Source: Closterium sp. Naga37s-1
Lineage: Eukaryota > Streptophyta > Zygnematophyceae > Desmidiales > Closteriaceae
Assembly (NCBI GenBank): GCA_947471745.1
Contig: CANJKZ010000092.1
Location: forward strand, 3,955,001-4,019,000
DNA length: 64,000 nt
Direction: 5' to 3'
Shown: piece by piece, positions 1-9,990 of the stretch
How the letters are laid out: each line of letters opens with the position of its first letter
How positions within the stretch are numbered: position 1 is the stretch's first letter
The notes under the pieces: generated by a model
Told to the model about the DNA's origin: nothing
Databases searched by the model: none
What the model saw: the letters and a program-made list of their open reading frames with translations, nothing else
Program-made: the position numbers and the translations under genes

Positions 1-348
1 TGATCGTGTGCCTTCTTTCCTGCTAAACGCGTGCTGCTTCTTGTTTTTGAGACGTCTCAAAAACGAACCCGAGCCGTGATCGTGTGCCTTCTTTCCTGCT
101 AAACGCGTGCTGCTTCTTGTTTTTGAGACGTCTCAAAAACGAACCCGAGCCGTGATCGTGTGCCTTCTTTCCTGCTAAACGCGTGCTGCTTCTTGTTTTT
201 GAGACGTCTCAAAAACGAACCCGAGCCGTGATCGTGTGCCTTCTTTCCTGCTAAACGCGTGCTGCTTCTTGTTTTTGAGACGTCTCAAAAACGAACCCGA
301 GCCGTGATCGTGTGCCTTCTTTCCTGCTAAACGCGTGCTGCTTCTTGT
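1..348. repeat. 76-bp tandem array, each unit holding an 18-bp palindrome
   Basis: Units begin at 1, 77, 153, 229 and 305; the last is truncated at about 348, and the array may continue left of the window. Each full unit contains the perfect palindrome TTTTGAGACGTCTCAAAA, at 45-62, 121-138, 197-214 and 273-290. On the minus strand the unit carries a degenerate copy of the 3' end of the NOL10 exon at 611-761. The array lies in intron 1 of that gene. The units look identical by eye, so expansion was recent. Confidence 0.95.
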
Positions 349-514
349 CAAATATCCACTCGAACAAGGTCTTGACCGTTTCAGGAGAAACCCGAACCCC
401 AATCCGTTCAAAACCCAAACCCTCGTCCCTTCGAAACCTTTACCCCATTCCTGTAACTTCGTCCGTCCTGAGCGCGCGTTTCGACTTGTCCAATATCCAC
501 TCGGGCATGGCCTT
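325..514 (-). other. Two decayed echo copies of the NOL10 exon-1 3' end
   Basis: Minus-strand 514-453 reads MPEWILDKSKRALRTDE and is followed by GTTACA. Minus-strand 379-325 reads FEWIFDKKQHAF and runs into the tandem array. Both align with PEWISDKKKRALRKDE of the real exon at 611-761. They are partial: only the exon's 3' part plus donor-side intron is present. They are best read as intronic duplicates, not additional coding exons. Confidence 0.75.
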
Positions 515-610
515 GCCCGTAGCCTAACCCTAACTCCTTCGAAACCCTAACCCTGATCCGTTCGCAACCCTTGTTCTCATCCCTTCGAAACAATAACCCT
601 AATCATGTAC

Positions 611-761
611 CTTCGTCCTTCCTGAGAGCGCGCTTCTTCTTGTCCGAAATCCACTCGGGCACGGCCTTGCCGCCCGACACGTTATACACCTTCACGCCGT
701 TCAGCGTGCTCACGCGCAGCCCTCCCCCTCCCCCTCCCCCGCCGCTCCCCGCGCCTGGCAT
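611..761 (-). CDS. NOL10: NOL10/ENP2-like nucleolar protein, first coding exon (partial gene)
   Basis: The exon encodes about 50 residues: MPGAG, eight glycines, then LRVSTLNGVKVYNVSGGK and AVPEWISDKKKRALRKDE. This matches the start of NOL10/Enp2 WD40 proteins, which open with a short beta strand, a 'GKSLPEWLSDRKKRAL' block and then a helix leading into the propeller. The family works in the nucleolus in early assembly of the 40S ribosomal subunit. The start ATG (759-761) lies directly before the conserved block. The exon ends CGAAG|GTACAT in phase 1 and the rest lies left of the window. The poly-Gly stretch after Met is not usual for the family. The call rests on this one exon, recognised from memory. 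Confidence 0.7.
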
Positions 762-1563
762 AATTGGTTTGCAGATGGACGGCGGGAAGCAACCCGACAA
801 TAGCCCGGAGGGAACGTGGAATCCCTAAAAATTCCGAGGACCCCTGAAACACCGCTGAAAGGAATCAAATGTAGCGCTCAACTACGACTATTACTGAATG
901 TTGGGGGAAATGGAGGGCGGAAACCGGCCGAATAGGACGCAAACTTTGAAACTAATCCTCGGTGCTTGACGGACGCCTGAAACGAACTCCCTCCGAGGCC
1001 ACTGGCAGCGACAACCGCCTGAAACGAGCTCGAGGGGAAACCGTGATCCAAGTATCAAACACTGCTGGTAGTGCTGGTATCAAGCTCCGAAAGACCCGAT
1101 GCACGAACACCCAGTTGCCAGGCGCACGCTTCATACCCTTTAGTGTCATTCTTGTGTCTGTGATTGCCTTAATACAGCGTCTCCATGATAATCCAGAACA
1201 TAATTTAGTTTCAACATTACAGCTATACAGCTAGAGACCATTATTGCTGCAGAATATTCTACAATCTAGTCCCGTGTGTGAATCAATTTACAAGATCCAG
1301 CATATAAGGTGCTTCTACATCATTAGCAGTCAATTAATTACACCATAAACCTTGTGCCAAATATGCACAATCGAGGACCCTGCATACCGTGTATAGCATG
1401 CACAAACAATAAATAAATCATAACCCAACTTTCAACCACCACCGAACTGGTTGCATTGCATACCCATACATGCCAAAGGAGAGGGCAAAACTCCATCCTC
1501 CATTTAAGAAACTACTGAATCACCTTCGTTACTAGGACCAGAAATGCTCCACCACACCGTTAT
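762..1563. other. Intergenic: NOL10 upstream region and 3' flank of the first GPI-protein gene
   Basis: There is no convincing coding sequence. The NOL10 start faces left from 761 and the stop of the next minus-strand gene is at 1564. The stretch 1150-1500 is AT-richer than the neighbouring genes, as expected for 3' UTR and spacer. No clear TATA box or polyadenylation signal could be assigned. Confidence 0.5.
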
Positions 1564-4500
1564 TTACGCAAACACTGCTGCGGCGCCTACAGCCAGAGCA
1601 ACCACTGACATCAGCGAAGCGGGGGAAACAGCCCCAGACTTGGGCGGAGGGGGAGGGGACAAGAGAGTCGCAGGCGTTGGGTTAGGGGAAGCCGGAAGAG
1701 TTCCAGCAGTGGGAGCAGGCGCAGGGGAAGCAGGCGCGGGAGCAGCGGGCGCAGGAGCAGCAGGCGCAGGAGCAGTGGCGGTAGTAGGCAGGGGAGTCGT
1801 CTGGGGCGCAGCGGCCTTACAGGCGGTGGAGTTGATGGAGCGGTTGATGTAGTGCGCGTACTTGACCTTGTCAACAGCGCCTCGGGGACATTTGGGGTCG
1901 ACGGTGAGGGGGTCGCAGCAGGGGGTGTAGGTTGGTGCGGCTGCGGCTCCCGAGAAGCATGCACCCTGTGGCAAGGAGAAGGGAGTGCAGTGAATAATGA
2001 GCGGTTGATGTAGTGCGCGTACTTGACCTTGTCAACAGCGCCTCGGGGACATTTGGGGTCGACGGTGAGGGGGTCGCAGCAGGGGGTGTAGGTTGGTGCG
2101 GCTGCGGCTCCCGAGAAGCATGCACCCTGTGGCAAGGAGAAGGGAGTGCAGTGAATAATGAGCGGTTGATGTAGTGCGCGTACTTGACCTTGTCAACAGC
2201 GCCTCGGGGACATTTGGGGTCGACGGTGAGGGGGTCGCAGCAGGGGGTGTAGGCTGGCGCGGCCGCGGCTCCCGTGAAGCATGCACCCTGTGGCAAGGAG
2301 AAGGGAGTGCAGTGAATAATGAGCGGTTGATGTAGTGCGCGTACTTGACCTTGTCAACAGCGCCTGGGGGGCACTTGGGGTCGACGGTGAGGGGGTCGCA
2401 GCAGGGGGTGTAGACTGGCGCGGCTGCGGCTCCCGAGAAGCATGCACCCTGGTGACGCGGAGCAGGGAAAGCGGAATGAGAAGTCACGGTTAAGTATAGC
2501 ACAGACAGAGTCTGTAGGTTGGCGCGGCTGCGGCTCCCGAGAAGCATGCACCCTGTGGCAAGAGAAAGGGGTTGTATGAGTGAAGAATGAGGGGTTGTTG
2601 TATCATGGGAAACTGAACTGGCTAGAGTGAACAAAAAAATGGATTTAGTCACTGCAAGGGATTGGACGATGTTGCAAAGTAAGGCCCGTTGCAATGTTCT
2701 GGCATGAACTGCAATGTTCATTGCATTGCAACGGTGACAGCCATGAACCCTTAACCACTTCCATTGCAAACTCATATGGCTGTCAGTCACCGTTACCCAC
2801 GGCACGTTACATAACACACGACACAAGCAAGCTTGAAGATAAAGCAGACATGCAGCAAGACAATGAGGAGTAAGCACGCACAGGACATATGGTCTTTGCT
2901 CACAGGATCACACCCGCTCCGCTGTCATTAGTGGAGCTCTGATCACGGGAATTTGAAGTGTCTCAAAACAGAGAGTAAGCACTCACAGGAGCGATGTTGA
3001 TATTGAAACGGAGCGATCCGTATCAACATCGCTCCTGTGAGCTCACAGGGATCACACCGCTCCGCCGTCATCAGCGGAGCTCGGATCACGGGAATTCGAA
3101 GTGTCTCAAAACAGAGAGTAAGCACTCACAGGAGCGATGTTGATGCGGTCTTAAGCTCACAGGGATCACGGGAATAACCGTGATCCCTGCGATCAACATC
3201 ACAGGGATCACACCGCTCCGCCGTCATCAGTGGAGCTCGGATCACGGGAATTCGAAGCGTAGTACGCCGCATAGACCATCCCATCAGGCTATGCAGTGAG
3301 GCAGCTCAAAATAGAGAGTAAGCAAAGCACTCAAAGGAGCGATGGTGATATTGAAAGTCTGATATTCAAGAGTCATCAAATAGGCGAAATTCGAGGCGTA
3401 GAGAGCCACATAGTCCATCAGGCTTTGAACGTCGGGGTAGAACTGGTATATCAGACCGCCCCGGACTGCAAGGGGAGAAGGAAGCAGGGGAAGAAGGAAA
3501 GAGTCGTGTTACAAGTCGACTTAAAACACGTCGAGGATGAGCTGGCTCATCGCTGCAAGAGGAGAAGGATGAAGGGGCGAAGGGAAGTATGGGTAGAATG
3601 ATACGATCTGAATGGGTACAGGGACGGGAAGGAGAACGGGAAGAATAGAAGGATGCGAATAAGGCAGTGACACTCAAAACACGGTTCAGTGGGTGTTGCA
3701 AGATTTGAGAACTTTAAACGGTGTCAGCAGATCTTAGGACATTCTTCCAATGAGCAACACTTGCATAGGAGTAGGTTTCAGCAAGACTTGACAGATTTGA
3801 ACGGTGACTTACTTTCGACGTCATTGCATGCTTCGAAGACGGCATTTGCGAATTCCGGGCAGAGCGTCATGATGATTTCTAAATCCGTCTTCACAATGTA
3901 ACTTCCTGAATCTGTGAAGCAACAAATCCAAAAACAAGTTGGATCAACTATACTGATATTGCTCTCACTAATTAATTTGTGATGTGGCACTTGGCATCAA
4001 CACGCCGCGAAAAATTACAAGCATGCATTCATAACGGCACGCTCTCTAAATCCATGTCAATGTGGCCGTGCCAATACATGCTAAATGCATGCTGATGGCA
4101 TGCAAATGCATGCTGATGGCATGCAAATGCATGCTGATGGCATGCAAATGCATGCTGATGGCATGCAAATGCATGCTGATGGCATGCCAATGCATGCTGA
4201 TGGCATGCAAATGCATGCCGATATCATGCCAATGCATGTCATAAAGACAAAACGAAGAGGCACTCTTCTGGGCTGTCCTGAAACTCCTCAAACCAGCCAC
4301 TTGGGTGCCAAAACCCAGAAGAGTGCCTCACTTGGGTTGGGGGGGGGGGGAAGAAGGGCATCGATGGATGAGTGCCAAAAGAGAGAAGCAGCACTCGCCT
4401 GGGTTGCACGTGGCGCCGCAGATGATCCGTTCGATCATGAGCATGCACTGGGGGTACGGCTGAAGCGCATCGCACACCTGGCGGCACGCGGAGGAAAAGG

Positions 4501-5344
4501 ACGAATGGGGGGAAGGGAGGGGGTGTGTGGAGCGAGGGGAGGGTGGGAGGAGATTGTGAGGCGGAAGGAGAGATGGGGAGGAGGGGGTTGGGCAGGGGAG
4601 GCGGGTAAGATGGAAACTGAGGGGAGGTCTGAAGCAGAGAGTATGGAACAATGCTGCGACGAGTCCTTTGCCACCCTTAGGCTGCATTGACCGAGTCAAC
4701 TCTGACATAGGAACCCTTCGATTGTAACACCCTAAGGCTGCATTGACCAAGTCAGAAGCAACTTTGGTTCGGGACCCAGACCTTTGCACTGGCGGAGATG
4801 GGTGTTACGAACAAACTTTTCTAGCATTGGAAAACGTTGGAAACCCTAAGGCTGCATTGCCCTGGGCACTTTTCTGACAGCCAGCCTCTGTAGTGTTCGA
4901 TTCGATAGAATGCGTAACATTTCTGACTGTACCGGCATTAAGATGTACGGTTCCGATTGAACCAAGACCTGCGGATGGGGGACCGCGGCGGAACCTCGCA
5001 GCAGCGGAACACCGCCGCGGGAAAAATGTACCATGTGGCTGAGATGTATTTAAGCGTACCCGCGCGGTGCCGCCAAAGAGATCCCAGGTGTTCATCATTT
5101 GACCAAGATCGTCAAGGGTTGACGAGACGAACTCCAGCGCTTGATTCGTGTCCGCGCAGTCCGCGCAGCACGACAGCTCCGCCGCCGCGGGGCACCGGTG
5201 CGGCGGAACGACGGGCTTCTTCGGCGCAAGCCCCGTGAGCGCGCAGCGCGGGGCGGCGGCGGCGGCGGGCGCCGCATGCGCGGGGACTAGCACAAGGAGG
5301 AGCGCGGCGAAGGCGAGAACTGCGAAGCGCGTTGAGTGGGCCAT
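1564..5344 (-). CDS. Secreted Cys-rich, Pro/Ala-rich GPI-anchored protein, paralogue 1
   Basis: Five exons on the minus strand: 5344-5060, 4477-4399, 3911-3813, 3465-3335 and 1965-1564. They join in frame to 331 codons plus stop. The N-terminus MAHSTRFAVLAFAALLLVLV is a signal peptide. Cys-rich blocks follow: LSCCADCAD in exon 1, VCDALQPYPQCMLMIERIIC in exon 2, LCPEFANAVFEACNDVE in exon 3 and YTPCCDPLTVDPKCP in exon 5. The C-terminus is a Pro/Ala-rich stretch and a short hydrophobic tail ending AAAVFA, typical of a GPI signal. The protein is therefore predicted at the outer plasma membrane or wall. Spacing of the CC and C-P-E-F blocks weakly recalls folate-receptor-like domains, but the function is unknown. 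Two oddities: intron 2 starts with GC, and the expected exon-4 donor reads TTGAGT instead of GTGAGT. Exon 5 has four tandem acceptor copies; only the one at 1965 keeps the tail in frame. The gene could be mis-spliced or a young pseudogene. Confidence 0.7.
1838..2481 (-). repeat. Four 161-bp tandem copies of intron-4 acceptor plus exon-5 start
   Basis: A marker sequence recurs at 1838, 1999, 2160 and 2321, exactly 161 bp apart. Each unit holds, in minus orientation, a pyrimidine-rich tract, an acceptor CAG and about 130 bases of exon 5 (GACFSGAAAAP to AHYINRS). A shorter fifth copy lies at 2518-2553. Because 161 is not a multiple of 3, reading through shifts frame at each copy, so only the 3'-most acceptor (1965) yields the Pro/Ala tail and GPI signal. 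Confidence 0.95.
2960..3245 (-). repeat. Echo copies of exon-4 3' end and donor, with inverted repeats
   Basis: The block containing CTCAAAA, gagagtaagc and the exon-4 end/donor (ctcacaggagcgatgttgat on the plus strand) occurs at about 2963-3000 and 3104-3145, and again at the real exon end at 3335. The two echo copies keep an intact minus-strand GTGAGT donor; the real exon reads TTGAGT. A perfect 21-bp inverted repeat pairs 2982-3002 with 3021-3041 across an 18-base loop. A second 11-bp inverted repeat pairs 3161-3171 with 3178-3188. Confidence 0.85.
4085..4231. repeat. 21-bp minisatellite, seven copies
   Basis: The unit atgcatgctgatggcatgca plus one base repeats seven times inside intron 2 of paralogue 1. 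It is dense in GCATGC and ATGCAT palindromes. The final copies are diverged. Confidence 0.95.
4257..4329. repeat. Foldback: 16-bp perfect inverted repeat
   Basis: GAGGCACTCTTCTGGG at 4257-4272 is exactly complementary to 4314-4329, with a 41-base loop. It lies in intron 2 of paralogue 1, next to a G-run at 4340-4350. It could be a small foldback element or the remains of an inverted duplication. Confidence 0.85.
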
Positions 5345-6318
5345 GGCGAATAAGGTCAGCTGGTCAGGTCGCAGACGCTTACTAGCTGCGGACTGCCGGT
5401 TTGGTGGAAGTTCGGAGTTTTGTTCGGCTTTTATATTCAACATCCAAGGACGTAACGGCACACACACCTACTGACGTGGATGAGAAACAAAGGCGTGCGG
5501 TTAACGGGAGTACGATAAATGCCTGTGTCACGAATAGAGGCAGCTGTGATAGCAAAGAGTACCCATGGGACTTCCCAGGGCCGTTCCGCCAACGCCGGTC
5601 CCGCCACCGTCGGGGGTGGGTCAGGACTAAGGAGGAGACTATAGCACTTACGACTAATGACGCTCCTCCCTGTCCTGCCTGAACACCCGGCCAAATCCCA
5701 CATTTGTGGTAGTGACCCCTCGCGAGAAAATTCGCGACCCGGCGAATTGCAATGCGAAAGTATCTGGCAAAGGGCGATTTTCTGTTATCGGTCCTCATTG
5801 ATCCAGACAAACGTGAGTAACAGAGAAACTCGCGGAACAAATTCGCGCAGGCGATAGTTGGTTCGCCTACGCGATCGCACATGCACGAATCAGGCCATCG
5901 CGAGGGCTAGGAAACCCAACCCCTTACTAGCACTTTCGGCTGAGCCTACCTTACTCAAAAGGTACAGAAATTCTCTCGTGCATATGGTTCACCCTATCTT
6001 GCTGCCAAGATTTTACACTTGCTGATTCCAAGACGTAGGCAAGCAGTTTCAAAGACCTAGTCAACCCTTTTGAGAGTTTAGGCTTTAGGGCTGAAGTGAA
6101 ACCCCCCGCACCATCTACCGTATGCCTAAATGACGGCAGCTTGGAAGTGGTAAAATAACTTTTGAGTTGATAATTGATAAGCCTACCTTGAACAACCATC
6201 AACCTGGTCATGTACCCATCCGTGCCACTGAACCAGACAAAACTCCATCCACAAGTGCTGCAAGTCCTCCCCGAATCACCTTCGTTACAAGGGCCAACTC
6301 TTGTCTACCAGCCCCCCG
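5345..6318. promoter_or_regulatory. Spacer between paralogues 1 and 2, with candidate TATA box
   Basis: Minus-strand TATAAAAG (5435-5428) lies about 90 bp upstream of the paralogue 1 start. The block around 5400-5421 (TTTGGTGGAAGTTCGGAGTT) recurs upstream of paralogue 2 (about 8825-8847) and, diverged, paralogue 3 (13376-13392), so it may be a shared promoter or 5' UTR element. The region 5990-6250 is paralogue 2 3' flank and aligns with the paralogue 3 flank at 9710-9940. No coding sequence is evident. Confidence 0.5.
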
Positions 6319-8762
6319 TTACACCAACACTGCTGCAGCGCCAACCGCCAGAGCCACCACCGACATCACCGAAGCAGCAGAACCAGCCCCAGCCTTGGGC
6401 GGAGGGGGAGGGAACGAGGGGCTCGCAGGCGTGGGGCTAGGCGAGGCAGGCGGACTGGGCGCTCCTGGCACGCCTGCAGTGGGTGCAGGCGGAGCAGGAG
6501 CCGGCGCACCAGGAGCAATCACAGAGGGGGCCGGCGCACCCGGAGAAATCAGAGAGGGTGCAGGCGCAGCAGCTCCAGGCGCAGGGGGAGCAGGAGCGTC
6601 CCGAGGAGGGGACGGGGCAGGGGCAGGCTGGGGAGCACCCGACATGCAGGTGGCAGAATCAATGGTGCGGTTGATGTAGGGCGCGTACGCGACTTTGTCA
6701 ACAGCCCCCGGGGGACACTTGGGGTCGACGGCGAGGGGATCGCAGCAGGGGGTGTAGGTTGGCGCGGCTGCGGCTCCCGTGAGGCATGGTCGCTGTGGCA
6801 AGAAAAAGGGGTACAGTAGATCATTTGGGATTGGATTATGGAAAACTGCGGCTGCCTGTAACCGTTACCCACGATGCGTTACATTACACAAGCAAGCTCG
6901 ATGTTTACTCAACGGGTGATGCAGTGAAATGCAGAAATGCAATGAAAAGAAGACATGCAGCAAGACGATAAGGAGTAAGCAGCACTCACAGTACCGATGG
7001 CGATGCTGAAGTTCTCAATACCCATGAAATTTGCAATGTAGTTGGTCACATAGACCATCATGTTTTGAACGTCGGGGATGAGCTGATTCATTGCCACGCC
7101 CTGGACTGCAAGGGGAGAGGGAACCAGGGGAAGAAGGAAAGAGGGGCCAGGGCAAGTATGGGATAAACGATCTGTGTGGGAAGAGGGGCAGAATGGCATG
7201 AGAGGGAACAGGGACACGGGCAAGACCTCGATGTTGCAGGGTGCTTTTGAGAATTCTCGACCCTGCAAGACCTCGAGGTAACGGGAACGGTCTTAATGAT
7301 ATGAGAGGGAACGGGGCAGAATGATGTGAGAGGGAACGGGGCAGAATGATGTGAGAGGGAATGGGGCAGAATGATGTGAGAGGGAACGGGGCAGAATGAT
7401 ATGAGAGGGAACGGGGCAGAATGATGTGAGAGGGAACGGGGCAGAATGATATGAGAGGGAACGGGGCAGAATGATGTGAGAGGGAACGGGTTCGGTCTTA
7501 CTTTCGACGTCCTTGCATGCTTTGTAGGCGGTATTCGCGAATTCCTGGCAGACAGTCATAATGATCTCTCCCCCCTTCTTCACTACGTAGGTTCCTGAAT
7601 CTGCGAAGGAACAAAGCCAAAAGAAATGTTAATGTGGCCAATGTGGCTGCGCATTTCCAGCAACAAAATACTCCTCTGAAGAAGGACCCATCTGATAGGT
7701 TCTGAAACTGCTCAAAACAAAATACTAGGAAAATCAATAATGCGACAGAAAGAGGCAGCGATGCGAAGTGACGAAGAGAAGCAGCACTCGCCTGGGTTGC
7801 ACGTGGCGCCGCAGATGATCCTTTAGATCATGAGCATGCACTTGGGGGGGGGGGGGGGGGGGGATGTGGCTTCAAAATGCTTCGCACTGATTTGTACAAC
7901 GTCTCATTAACCGCGATGCGATGAAGCAACACTCGCCTGGGTTGCACGTGGCGCCGCAGATTATCTTTTCAATCATGAGCATGCACTGGGGGTACGGCTG
8001 AAACGCGTCGCACACCTGACGGGACGCGGAGGAAAGTGCCGAATGGGGGGAAAGAGGGGGGTGGGAGAAGGCTGGGTGGGTGGAGCGAGGGAGGGAGGAG
8101 GAGATTGGGGGGGAGGTGGGGAGGGGGGGAGATGGGGAGGAGGGTGGGGGGAGGGAGGGGGGGTTGCAACCCTAGTAAGGTTGCATTGACCCACATGCAT
8201 TGGAACATTGGAACCCATGTGCATGTGGGTCAATGCAACCTTACTAGGGTTGCAACCCCCCGTCCCTCCCCCCACCTTCCTCCCCAGCACCCGGTGCTGA
8301 AAAATTATGTGGAGATGGGTGTCGTAAATTGCTGACGTTCTCTGACAGATCCAGCTGCAGAGGTGCGGTCGCGATGTACGGTTCAGATTGAACCAAGACC
8401 CGCAGGTGGGGAACCGCTGCAGCGCCGGAACCCCCCCGCAGCAGCGGAACGCGGGGAAAGCCGCGTACCATAGGGGTGAGATCTATTATGCCGCTGCCGG
8501 GGATATTGGGGTCGATCCGTTGCGCGACATCGTCGAGGGTCGACGACACGAGCTGCAGCGCGCGATTCGTGTCCGCGCAGTCCGCGCAGCATGACAGCTC
8601 CGCCGCCGCGGGGCACCGGTGCGGCGGAACGACGGGCTTCTTCGGCGGAAGGCCCGAGAGCGCGCAGAGATCGGCGGCTGCGGGCGCCGCATGCCGCTCG
8701 GGGAGCAGCGCGAGGAGGAGCGCGGCGACTGCGAGAACAGCGAAGCGCGTTGAGTGGGCCAT
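6319..8762 (-). CDS. Secreted Cys-rich, Pro/Ala-rich GPI-anchored protein, paralogue 2
   Basis: Five exons: 8762-8469, 8015-7937, 7600-7502, 7105-6990 and 6792-6319. They join in frame to 353 codons plus stop, with the same intron phases (0,1,1,0) as its two neighbours. Signal peptide MAHSTRFAVLAVAALLLAL. Conserved Cys blocks are LSCCADCADTN, VCDAFQPYPQCMLMIE, MTVCQEFANTAYKACKDVE and YTPCCDPLAVDPKCPPG. A Pro/Ala/Gly-rich segment and the hydrophobic tail VMSVVALAVGAAAVLV form a GPI signal. It is likely an extracellular surface or wall protein of unknown function. Intron 2 again uses a GC donor (CAG|GCGAGT). All other splice sites look canonical, so this copy appears intact. It is transcribed towards paralogue 1 and shares upstream and 3' flank blocks with the others, which supports tandem duplication. 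Confidence 0.75.
7245..7258. repeat. Partial AATT-core palindrome between short direct repeats
   Basis: TTTTGAGAATTCTC lacks the final AAAA arm. It sits between gcaagacctcgatg-like and gcaagacctcgagg copies (7220-7234 and 7265-7277), inside intron 3 of paralogue 2. Confidence 0.7.
7296..7489. repeat. 24-bp minisatellite, about eight copies
   Basis: Eight near-identical copies of a 24-bp unit (gagagggaacggggcagaat plus four bases) fill intron 3 of paralogue 2 up to the exon-3 donor. Units differ mainly at gata/gatg. Confidence 0.95.
7791..7846 (-). pseudogene. Broken echo copy of exon 2 (paralogue 2)
   Basis: The minus strand repeats CMLMI-RIICGATCNP followed by the same GC donor GCGAGT. It has an in-frame TAA where the real exon reads a sense codon, and its 5' part is replaced by a run of about 17 G (7845-7863). 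It lies in intron 2 between real exons 2 and 3, so it is intronic debris. Confidence 0.8.
8160..8259. repeat. Perfect 40-bp inverted repeat (hairpin-forming)
   Basis: 8160-8199 is exactly complementary to 8220-8259 with a 20-base loop. The arm contains GGTTGCATTGACCCACATGC. It lies in intron 1 of paralogue 2. A related half-motif (ctaaggctgcattgacc) occurs singly at 4678, 4732 and 4852 in paralogue 1. It could be a MITE, a small-RNA precursor or an inverted duplication. Confidence 0.9.
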
Positions 8763-9990
8763 GGCGAATGAGGTCTGGCCAGGCTAGCGAGATCAGGTCG
8801 GAGGCACTTTAGCCGGACTGCGTGTTTGGCGGAAGTTCGGAGTTTCAAACTTCGAATAGTTCCGCTTACTAGTTACCCAGTATCTACTAACGAACGTATA
8901 CACACCTGCTTTCGTCGACCTCTATACTGGCGTGGAGGAGAAATAAGGGTTCGAGGCTCACGGGAGCACGGGAATGCCTCTTCCATTCCGGAAAGGCATT
9001 CCGGTGTCATTTCGGAAATCGGAATGTCTCTGCAGAGACTGCTCGTTCTGTAGGTGTCATAAATTTTCCTCAGATCTGACGGCCGGACGTTGCCTCCCTG
9101 GGCATTTTGGAGCGACGTTGCGACGTCGGCCGGCTGGGATTTGCCAGGACCGCCGGCCGGCCAACATGATCCGTCCCGCCACCGTCCGTGAAGTGACTGC
9201 GCTGGATTCAGGTCGTTCGCCAGCTGGGCTCCGTCACGACTCACGTCACGACTATCTTTCTCTCCGTCACAAGTAGTGCGGCAACACAACAGGGCCCTGA
9301 GCTTCCCCCAAATCCCACGCTCCTCGTCCTTCGTGACCTCTCGCGAAGAAAATCGCGACCCGGCGAAGTGACATGCGAAAAAATATGCCGTCGCCGATTT
9401 CCTGGCTTGGGCTGCTCGTTGAGTGCAACGGAGGGACTCGCAGAACGATTCGCGCAAGCAAAAAAAGCTTCGCCTGCAAGATTCGAACATACACGACACT
9501 TCTCGCGAACAAACCGGACATTTCGTGCCAATACAATCATTCGCCAGCCGCACAGCGAAACCCTGCCCCCCAATAGTAGTTATCTCATGCCAATATAATA
9601 ATTCTTGCTGAGCTCAAGAAACCTGGTGATGTGTAGAAGAGAGTTCACTGAACATACGGAGTGTACCTCCAGAGTCCTTATAAAAATGGATTGCAGTCCA
9701 ATGCCACCAGGAATGAGAAACAGTTTCAAAGACCTGGCAAACCCTTTTCAGAGTTCAGGTAACCACCTGGGTTAAAGTCAATTATTTGCACCATCTACTT
9801 TTTGTCCAAATGTGATCTTGAAGTGGTAAAGAACTTCTGAGTTGATAAAAAATTAGCCAACCTTCAACAACCATCAACCTGGTTGTGTACACAACCCCTG
9901 CCACTGAACCAGACAGAACTCCCTCAATGCCGAAAGTCCTTCCCGAATCACCTTCGTAACGAGGATCAACACTAGTGTACCAACCCCCCG
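8763..9990. other. Spacer between paralogues 2 and 3
   Basis: The half next to paralogue 2 aligns with the spacer upstream of paralogue 1: shared blocks include GTCCCGCCACCGTC and a tcgcga-rich segment at about 9335-9400 versus 5717-5790. The other half (9640-9990) is 3' flank of paralogue 3, homologous to the paralogue 2 flank. No coding exon is evident. Confidence 0.5.

Noticed and set aside
1..348. CRISPR-like array
   Set aside because: The 76-bp units are contiguous and identical with no unique spacers, and the genome is eukaryotic.
4046..4300. His/Met/Cys repeat frames (HAISMHLHAISMH)
   Set aside because: They are generated by the 21-bp intronic minisatellite of paralogue 1.
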